A stretch of 64,000 bases of DNA, from contig JAGYXB010000160.1 of assembly GCA_022495005.1 (NCBI GenBank), positions 310,001-374,000 of the forward strand, in the 5' to 3' direction. The position numbers were made by a program, and so were the translations under genes. This stretch comes from Rhyacophila brunnea. Lineage: Eukaryota; Arthropoda; Insecta; Trichoptera; Rhyacophilidae. Shown here in pieces: positions 56,907 to 64,000 of the stretch. How positions within the stretch are numbered: position 1 is the first letter of the stretch; every line of letters begins with the position of its first letter. The notes beneath the pieces were generated by a model, which ran no database searches, had not been told where the DNA came from, and was given only the letters and a program-made list of their open reading frames with translations.

Positions 56907-57829
56907 CAGTGGTGAAAGATGGAGGTAAGCTGTTAAGAACCGCCATTAATAGTGCACACCAAACTTTGTCAGTCATACGTATATTTTTTTCTCAATATTG
57001 AACTACAATTCGAGGGCTTAGTGTCAAACAACACTATCTACAAAAGTGAAACTTTACAGGAGAGCCAAAAATCGTTATTTTAGATTCTTGTTACTTAACA
57101 AGGGAAATGTTTATTTAAAACCTAATGTTAATATTTTATAATTTATTGTGTATTGTACATTTATCTTGCTTATGATGATGTTAAAATTTATAGGGATAGT
57201 TTTAAAAAAATATGAAAACAAGGGTTACTTATGTAGTTAGCGTTAAAATTTACTGACGATTTAATAAGAAATTAGAAAAAATTGACATAACGTTGTTTGA
57301 CTATCATGTAGCCATAAATGTAAAATAACGTTATCTCAACAAACAAAAAAACACTTTTTTGTAGATAACGTTCTCTGACTTTAAGCACTCGAATTTACGG
57401 ATGGTGTTGGTTAAAATTCAATTACACAATGCGAAAACCAAGGCATAATAGATAGTAGTCAAGTTATGCAATTAAATCATCCATAACTTTGAATATTTTA
57501 AATAGAGAATAATATTTTTTTATCAATTATAGTTGGGCTTAAGCAGGGCTTAACGAATTTAAAGAAATGAAACAACAATATGTGTAATATGTATTCTTAA
57601 TCCAAAGAAAACAAATAAGTATTAGTGCACAATTTTGTCGTTTCGCCCAAAAAACACCAAAACTATTATGGTTTGGTTTAGGAAGGGTTTAATTGATTTG
57701 TAAAAACAAACTAGTACCATCTGTAAATTGTAGTATTAGTTCAATTAAATCAAATGCGCACGACTAACAAAGTTTAATTTGCATTATTTATGGCAGATCT
57801 TAACAGCTTACCTCCACCCTTCGCTACTG
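56907..57829. mobile_element. hAT MITE, family B, copy 6, with nested MITE
   Basis: Starts CAGTGGTGAAAGATGGAGG, ends CCACCCTTCGCTACTG. Flanking TATGAAG words at 56900-56906 and 57833-57839 are offset, so the target duplication is imperfect. Confidence 0.8.
57015..57388. mobile_element. Nested MITE in hAT family B
   Basis: Left end GGGCTTAGTGTCAAACAACA, right end reverse complement GTGCTTAAAGTCAGAGAACG; both continue into CTATCTAC or TTATCTAC. TCGA flanks both sides (57011-57014 and 57389-57392). Non-coding. Confidence 0.7.
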
Positions 57830-58245
57830 CAGTATGAAGGTATTATGATCCCAATTGAGGCACAATGTCTAATTACCCTTTTTATTAACAAGTTTGACAT
57901 TGTAAAATACAGTCGTAGTGACCAGGTGTTTAGTTAGGCCTACCTACCTAGAAAAGTAATTAAACATTTTTAGACGTACAGAATAAAAGAAAAGATGAAG
58001 AAATACGGGAAACGGAAAAGGGAATAAGACAAAAATGAAATCTTGGAAAGATGACAACTTAATTGACTTTCCGTTCATACTTTTGAAAAACTTCTAATAA
58101 AATTTATTTGACAAAAGTGAGTTCTAAAAATAGAATAACCAACCCAATAATCCAACAATAAAATGTTTTACGAATTTGGTTCCGTGAGACTTTTAAATTA
58201 TATCTGACTGATTTTAATTGTCGAGGAAAAAAAATCATATACAAA
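57830..58245. other. Non-coding stretch, nothing recognised
   Basis: No feature seen. Confidence 0.4.
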
Positions 58246-58460
58246 ATGGTGCGGGAGGAGAGAGAGAGACAGAGACAGAGAAAGAGAGTAAGAAATTTTA
58301 AAATGGATAAGGTCAGAGAAAACATACGTAAATGTGTGTGAGAGAGGGTGAAAGGGTATATTGATATTGTGGTAAGGTAAGATAGGACATACACGTACAC
58401 GTATGAGAAAGAGTGAGAGAGACAGAGACAGGGAGAAGACGTATTAAAAGGGGTAAGGTG
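58246..58460. repeat. Purine-rich GA-type simple repeats
   Basis: Tracts of GAGAGAGACAGAGACAGAG at 58257-58285 and 58405-58435, with a GTGTGTGAGAGAGGG tract at 58330. Strong strand asymmetry (G and A on plus). A minus-strand open frame through it is low-complexity. Confidence 0.8.
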
Positions 58461-58844
58461 AGAGATATATCTTAGTAACGAATAAGCCGTGTCTCTCTGA
58501 CTCCCGTAAATTGTAAATTTTCATGTGTAAGAGTTTGCGTCTTTGATGCGCGATCGCATAAATAGAGCACCTACAGTAAATTGCATCCGTCTCATGTGCG
58601 CTCGTATAGTCACGTATATGTAATGCTCTCACGAGCTTACTCAATTGAAATACATCGGCTTTATTGAAATAGATATCTACCAATCCACATTTGTATTCAA
58701 ATCGACGCGTTCTTTAGCTGTCCATATTGCTTTGCTTCTGATATAAAAAATAATATTATTGTTAGTGAAACCAATAATATTATAGAGCGCATCGACGAGT
58801 ATGTTGACAGGTGACACTACCACTTGGTAATATTACTATTATTA
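58461..58844. other. Non-coding stretch, nothing recognised
   Basis: No feature seen. Confidence 0.4.
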
Positions 58845-59060
58845 TAATCCGACGTTGATCCACCAGTGGAGGAAGGCCTCCCCAAGCTACTTCCACTAAT
58901 TTCTCGTTTTATAGCACTGTATGACTATATTCGTCCAGCAATTAGGTATCACATCGCATAGGTATTCATTTCTTTCTCATCATCCATTAATTTATTTTGT
59001 AGTAATTTCACGTTATGCTCAACATGCACCATTTTATTCACGTTGCGCTATGTTTCTGTA
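58845..59060 (-). repeat. RTE-like LINE end with internal deletion
   Basis: CCACCAGTGGAGGAAGGCCT at 58860 is the LINE 3' end and ACGTTATGCTCAACATGCAC at 59012 matches the coding word at 19775. The bases between are far fewer than in the other copies. Confidence 0.6.
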
Positions 59061-59723
59061 ATATTTTACGTTTATTATTTTTTTATATTTATATACTTCG
59101 CCAGCATCCGAGAGTATCGAATATCGACATGTATGTAGTGACTGCAATGCCGAGACACATCATTTTATGGGGCATCCCTAAACCCAACCACTTTCTAAGT
59201 TCAATATGACAAGATAAGGAAAATAGTATTATTTATTGGTTTGTGAAGCTGGATATGGATGAATGATCAGTTCATAAGACAAATATTGATAACAGAGGGG
59301 ATCAAACAATACGAAGAAAAGAAAGTTTAATGCTTTGTTTCTGTTGAAATTGATTCAACTTGTTATACCTACATTTCGAAATGCGTATCAAAGAAGCATA
59401 TTGTCATTATATCATTTACTAAAACAAAGACAGTAGGTAACGTCCCACGATGGTAGGCAGATTGAGCGTCGCTTGGGGGCGGCAGTTACTCGAAGGGCGG
59501 CAAATCGAGGAGAATCATCAGCTATATATATAAAAAGCTACGTAAACTTAATAATAACGAAAATATATGTCTATTAAAAAAATCATCTCATTGGTTGGAA
59601 ACAGAATAATTAACATAAAAGGTTTAACAGGACTGTTTTTTTTGCCGGGTTCACGATGTCTAGTTTACTTATGTTGCCCTTCGACGTTCTCCTTGGTGAC
59701 ACGTGCAGATTTTCGAATAATTA
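59061..59723. other. Non-coding; GC-rich patch at 59450-59510
   Basis: The patch CTTGGGGGCGGCAGTTACTC could be a transposon end; no partner found. Confidence 0.35.
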
Positions 59724-60083
59724 TAGTAAGTACACACGCATGTTCTTGCTCGATGGTTTTACGCTGATTCCAACATGTCTCTACGTGTGTACCATCTGGC
59801 TCGATGGTTTTTTGTTCGACATCGAACAAATTGCGCTATCCGAAAAAGATTAAAGGTCTGTAATTCTTGCGTGATCTAATTTGAGTGAGGGAGTGAGGAC
59901 GCACCGGCAAGGCTAGTGTGACCTCGCTCTCACTCGTGGTCGAAGTCGTGGCGGTGCGAAGGTGGCCTCACAGCGTCTTGTGTCGAGTTGCTCGACTGTG
60001 TGGACGCAACGACGAGCAACATGCTTCCAAGTCAATATGCTCGATCGATCGAAACCGTCGAGCAAGAACGCGTGTGGGTACTA
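59724..60083. mobile_element. MITE with inverted ends, 360 bp
   Basis: TAGTAAGTACACACGCATGT and TTCTTGCTCGATGGTTT on the left face AAACCGTCGAGCAAGAACGC and GTGTGGGTACTA on the right. The interior is more GC-rich than the flanks and repeats CTCGA words. Superfamily not assigned; target duplication unclear. Confidence 0.7.
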
Positions 60084-60309
60084 GGCTTTAGTCTGACTTA
60101 TTAACCAGTGCACACGGAATATGCATTGGCCTTCAGAACTAAAGATACACCCTCCTCTTACAGAGAGTCCCACCTAACGCTCCTAGTCCACGATTTTAGT
60201 CTGTAACGAAGCGTCGCGCCGTCATTGTATCGATTATCGATTTAATAATGCCTAAACCCGACTACCCTCGTATATGCGACTTTCAATTACCTACGTGGTC
60301 GCAGGCATG
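60084..60309. other. Short unrecognised stretch
   Basis: No feature seen. Confidence 0.35.
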
Positions 60310-60410
60310 ACATATTATTCTGGGTCAGTACGGTTTCCTCGAGTCAAGCCTATCAGGCACCATTAGCAATGGGTGCAAGACGAGAAGAGGGTAGGTATGT
60401 GTTATATTTC
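60310..60410 (+). repeat. LINE 3' fragment (35040 family)
   Basis: CGAGTCAAGCCTATCAGGCA and CCATTAGCAATGGGTGCAAG are the plus-strand form of 45480-45520 and 35265-35300. Confidence 0.6.
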
Positions 60411-60750
60411 TGGAGTAAGTAATCGTGGGAGATTCGCGTATTTAACCCATACTGATTATCCATATCAAAAAGTGAAAAACATTTCAGCCAATCTGTATAT
60501 AAATACATTGATAATAGTGTTGTAGAGGTCAAATCCTGTTATGATGAAATATATATTTTTTTGTGAATGAGACTACAAAATAAATAAGTTTTATAGTTTT
60601 CTTAATTACAGTCAATGTTAATAGTCGACCCATACAACTAATCATAATATTATATTATATGATAATGCTTCAAGCATTACTATATTTTATATATAATTTA
60701 AAAACATTTGTGATAAATATAATATTACCACTAGAAAAAATGTTTTTGAG
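60411..60750. other. Non-coding stretch, nothing recognised
   Basis: AT-rich. Confidence 0.4.
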
Positions 60751-60935
60751 AATTTGTATTAATTTGTTATATAAGTTAGAGTTAACTGTATTCGTTGTCA
60801 GTGTGTATTTGCCTTTTGGTGAGTGCACATAGTGCCTGAAGATGCCGAAAGGCGAAACCAAGGTCGCAAAAAATTACTAAAATGGAATAGTACAAAACTT
60901 AAATCCATCAAGTACCTTCGGTCGATAGTATTAAT
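60751..60935 (+). mobile_element. Penelope-like tail with hammerhead motif, copy 2
   Basis: Second copy of the 34447-34660 block, slightly shorter. It keeps the better hammerhead-like core (60832-60870). Confidence 0.62.
60832..60870 (+). ncRNA. Hammerhead-ribozyme-like motif, copy 2
   Basis: CTGAAGA (60836-60842), stem II TGCC-GAAA-GGC, GAAAC (60854-60858), a tiny stem III CC-AA-GG and the cleavage triplet GTC (60863-60865). Stem I can pair TGC with GCA. All conserved hammerhead core bases are present. The very short stem III is as reported for Penelope-like elements and would need dimers to cleave well. Confidence 0.65.
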
Positions 60936-60944
60936 ATTAAACGT

Positions 60945-61150
60945 AATTAACTCAAAACATACATCATCTGAAAACATATTATTATCATGCATATACATGC
61001 TAGAAAAAAATACGACACCCGACGGGACTTGAACCTGAAACCGCTGGATTTGCGTCAGTGCCCTTTTTCAATTAAGCTACGGGCGGTATCCTAGTTAATT
61101 ACGACGATTTTTACTAGTAGTTATTTAATGAAATGCTTATCAAATTGTGG
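60945..61150 (-). repeat. SINE2-like, tRNA head reversed, copy 2
   Basis: Minus strand GCCCGTAGCTTAATTGAAAA (A box) and GGTTCAAGTCC (B box) at 61085-61015. Its neighbourhood matches 53545-53645. Confidence 0.65.
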
Positions 61151-61363
61151 GTACATGCATATAGGGATATTTTCAAATCATTTATGTTTAATATAATATT
61201 ATGGAATGTTACATTCTCAAATCTTGTGAATTATTTATTGAATAAAATAAGTAGGTAGTTTATTTAGTTATTAACATATTTGCAACTTGATTTTTAACAG
61301 TTATTACAAATTATTTTTTATTTTACAGTACATTTGGAGTTGTTCCAGGGAACTAGTATTAAT
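61151..61363. other. SINE2-type tail at 61198-61255, rest unrecognised
   Basis: ACATTCTCAAATCTTGTGAA then TTATTGAATAAAATAAG matches the tails at 41548 and 41983. Confidence 0.5.
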
Positions 61364-61970
61364 AGCGGAATGCAGAAACATTTGTCATAACTAAAATTTC
61401 CTTAGCAGAAAACACTATGCAGAAACACTGTCCTTAGTTAAGATCATTTTTATTGAAAATAATACCATATTTAAAAATTCTCGTTAGGTAAATTACAAAA
61501 ATATGACAACTGCATTTTATAAATGCAATAACTATAAATACATATTAATATTTAATTATAATACTCTTATGTTTCCGTTATAAGTCATTATACGTGATTC
61601 CACAAAGATTTTTTTTTAACATGGTAACACTAGCATCAAGTGTCATTCTTCATCTGGTATTTTGTATTTCTGCGGGCTGGCGTATAAAAATAAAATAATA
61701 TTCTCCAAGTACATGCCAAACGAATTAACACTATCCATATTGAGATACATTGTTAAATGAATTTGAGTGTATGGACTGTGTTAGAGACATGCGAATTTAT
61801 TTTGACAGCAGCTGTCAGTGGTAAATGGTAATACAGAAGGGGGCGTGTTCATAACAAAACTAGTCTATGGTTAAGGATTCCTTAACTCTATACTCAGGAT
61901 TGTCTATAGTTAAGTCATGCTTTTCGGCGACTTATCATTAGGAACGAAATCTTAGATTGTGCATTCCGCT
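61364..61970. mobile_element. Possible TIR element, AGCGGAATGCA ends
   Basis: An 11-bp perfect inverted pair AGCGGAATGCA (61364-61374) and TGCATTCCGCT (61960-61970). TAACTAAA and TTAGTTAA-type words inside are also inverted. No target duplication, so the call is weak. Confidence 0.45.
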
Positions 61971-62399
61971 CTAAGTACGAGTATATTAAAATATGTGGGA
62001 AAATAAAAAAAAAACTGTTTTTATTTATTTTTAACAAACTTTAAATAAACAAGAAGTGAGGGGAGACGACATTCATCGAAGGTTGATGATCATTGTCTAT
62101 AATTTTAATTTATAATCAAGTTTCTTATCAATATCGCGAGACAAAAAGGATATAAAATTCCAATTAAATTGTGTCAATTAATTATGTTTGTTTAGTCTAC
62201 CACGAAATACCTAATTAGGTACTGAGTTCAATACAACACTTAAATATTTCATAAAAAATACAATATTTGTGATAAGTAAGACTCTGTTGCAAAATTATTA
62301 TTAGTCATCATTCAAATGGGGATCCATTAAAACAGTGGTTTTTAAATGGTAAATTTTCTTTTAAAACACATTCATGGAAACTTTTTTTTTAATATCTAA
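61971..62399. other. Non-coding stretch, nothing recognised
   Basis: AT-rich. Confidence 0.4.
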
Positions 62400-62410
62400 C
62401 TTCTGGCATT

Positions 62411-62843
62411 TTTACAACGTTTTTCTTAGCTCGTATTCTTATTTGTCCGGTGGTTCTTTCTACGGTACAAATCTTGCAATCGATTTTTAACTATCTTCCC
62501 GACTAGCTAGACATTTGAAACTTTAATAATATATCAGAACACGATGCCAATGCATCTTTTTAATACTTTTAGCCATCTGTCAGTAGAATTGAATTCATTT
62601 TCAGTTAATTCATGTTAATTAATGAAAAGTTATTTCGACACCATTATTGGTTGCTAGGGGTCTGGGGTCTTAGCAACTAAATTATTAATATACACGTGCG
62701 TTACTATGGAAATCGATATGACATGTCAAGTAAAAAAATTTTGATCGTTTAAGCTAGTCAAGTCAAGTTTATATGGTTCAACAGATTTTAAAAACGTTGT
62801 GTATAAAAAGTTCTTTTTATCTTGTAATTATCTATAATCTAAG
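62411..62843 (+). repeat. Repeat family D, copy with 11-bp flanking repeats
   Basis: Runs from TTTACAACGTTTTTCTTAGC to the TTATCTTGTAATTA tail. CTTCTGGCATT occurs immediately before (62400-62410) and after (62844-62854), a likely target duplication. That length would fit retrotransposition better than a cut-and-paste MITE. Confidence 0.75.
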
Positions 62844-63282
62844 CTTCTGGCATTGATGTCTTGATGAAACTGCATATAACTTGACTAGGAAACAAAAATA
62901 ATGGGAGGTGGCTTGCCTTCTGAGTGATCAAGAGGCAGCGTTGCCGATTATCTGGCAACGTCGTATTTTACGAAATTGGGATTTCTACCAAGTGAAATAA
63001 TAAAAAAATGGGATTTAGGAGCAAACAGCGGGACAACCTAAAAATGCATAGTTCAATATTTCTATAATATCAATCATAAATGACACAATACAAACTACAA
63101 ATTTCTTTAACTATCAAAATAATAATATTAAACAATAGCTTTTCCCGACACACCTATTTGCACTTGGCAGAAGATTTTACTTTCCGAATAGTTTCATTCA
63201 ATTTAAATTTTTCATACAATTTTAAATTCATCTCAGAAAATACCCGTTCGGTATGGCAATTATATGTTGGTATACTTAAGAG
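62844..63282. other. Non-coding stretch; small hairpin at 62938-62960
   Basis: CGTTGCCGATTATCTGGCAACG forms a 7-bp hairpin. The open frame at 63080-63295 has no motif. Confidence 0.4.
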
Positions 63283-63645
63283 CATACATCAGTGAAACGG
63301 AAAATAATTTTCAACAGTAGGTGCGACGAAATTTCGCACTCGTCGCCAATCGGAGACCGATAGTCGAGGTCTGAGCACATCAATTTGTTTTGTCATGGCG
63401 TCGGAGGAATATATTCTTAAATCGTGTAAAGATGAATAAAAAACTTTACGTATGTACTTGAAAAAGAAAATATGTCAATGGATATACTATTATTATTACT
63501 AATATAACAATAAACATAACATTAAATGGACGCATGTTGAATTTTTATGACAAATTATATTTCCTTCGGCACGCGTCATTTGCACAATCCACGCATTGCC
63601 TAGTCACGATATTTTTAGATCATGTCTCAACTGAAGTATAGCCTT
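63283..63645 (+). repeat. Repeat family C, copy 3
   Basis: Begins CAGTGAAACGGAAAATAATT, ends GTCTCAACTGAAGTATAGCC. It matches 7206-7580 and the halves of 20589-21145. Confidence 0.75.
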
Positions 63646-64000
63646 AATTATTTGATGTGTAGATATTTTTACTCAACCAATTTCAATCTCCTGTACATTT
63701 TTTTTATTTATTTACAAATGCGGATTTTCGCGTACATACGAATTCGTCAACTGTCAAAGCAGAAATGCAGAGACTATAATGCAGAAATGCTTTATTTCTT
63801 GAAATGTCCAAACAAAATCGGTAAAGTAGGATTTTTATGGTAAAACAATTTTCTAGGCATCGAAAAAGGATATTATTTGATAATTTACACAAATGGCATT
63901 GGCTATATCGAAATAGTTTGAAATGTCGCAAATTTGCAACACTATGCAGTAAAGGGTTAAGAGAAATGAAATTAGCTTACATAACCTAAACGTCTTATTT
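63646..64000. other. Non-coding stretch, nothing recognised
   Basis: Two opposing short open frames overlap (63622-63843 and 63704-63931), with no motif in either. Confidence 0.4.

Noticed and set aside
58246..58460. Open frame in GA-rich tract
   Set aside because: Low complexity explains it; no domain.
1..64000. CRISPR arrays, bacterial operons or integrated virus genomes
   Set aside because: No regular repeat-spacer pattern, no operon-like gene packing, and the only retroviral-type genes belong to a Gypsy element without env.

Overview
This window looks like intergenic or heterochromatic DNA of an insect. It is AT-rich with short GC-rich islands, has eukaryotic splice-site consensus around one broken gene, and is packed with arthropod-type transposable elements. 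The mix of hAT and Harbinger relics, R1-like, RTE-like and Jockey-like LINE ends, a Gypsy element, tRNA-headed SINEs and Penelope-like tails suggests a hemipteran, perhaps an aphid. That last step is an impression, not proof. I found no intact host protein gene, no rRNA and no convincing functional tRNA gene.

Layout. 858-5042 is bounded by 33-bp inverted repeats and TA dinucleotides; it holds a broken multi-exon minus-strand gene that resembles the DUF7869-type proteins, and a nested hAT MITE. 5187-9132 is a mosaic of LINE ends and repeat families called A, C, D and F here. 9249-15215 is a nearly complete Ty3/Gypsy retrotransposon (631-bp LTRs about 1% diverged, TSD GACC) inserted into an R1-like LINE. 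16129-24960 holds a GC-rich foldback, hAT and Harbinger-type elements (the latter splitting an RTE-like LINE), a palindromic pair and a foldback MITE. 25699-32936 holds hAT MITEs, repeats A, D and E, and a minus-strand RT remnant. 33500-39100 holds two SINEs, a Penelope-like tail with a hammerhead-like motif, tandem LINE 3' ends and a Jockey-like RT remnant. 39738-46335 holds three hAT-type elements, two of them carrying nested elements, plus a LINE end and a foldback. 46336-48600 is the longest stretch without a recognisable feature. 48605-63645 repeats the same families: LINE ends, SINEs, a perfectly bounded hAT MITE, foldbacks, a second Penelope-like tail, and repeats C and D.

Function. 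No pathway can be read here. The only near-intact coding unit is Gypsy gag-pol, with a candidate -1 frameshift heptamer and a small extra ORF predicted to be N-myristoylated and membrane-anchored. Its pol is broken by one in-frame stop and one frameshift near the end of integrase, so this copy is probably not autonomous. All other coding traces (hAT, Harbinger, LINE RT, the DUF7869-like gene) are fragments. Repeat families A to F and SINE1/SINE2 are named for use inside this window only; their boundaries come from reading copies against each other.
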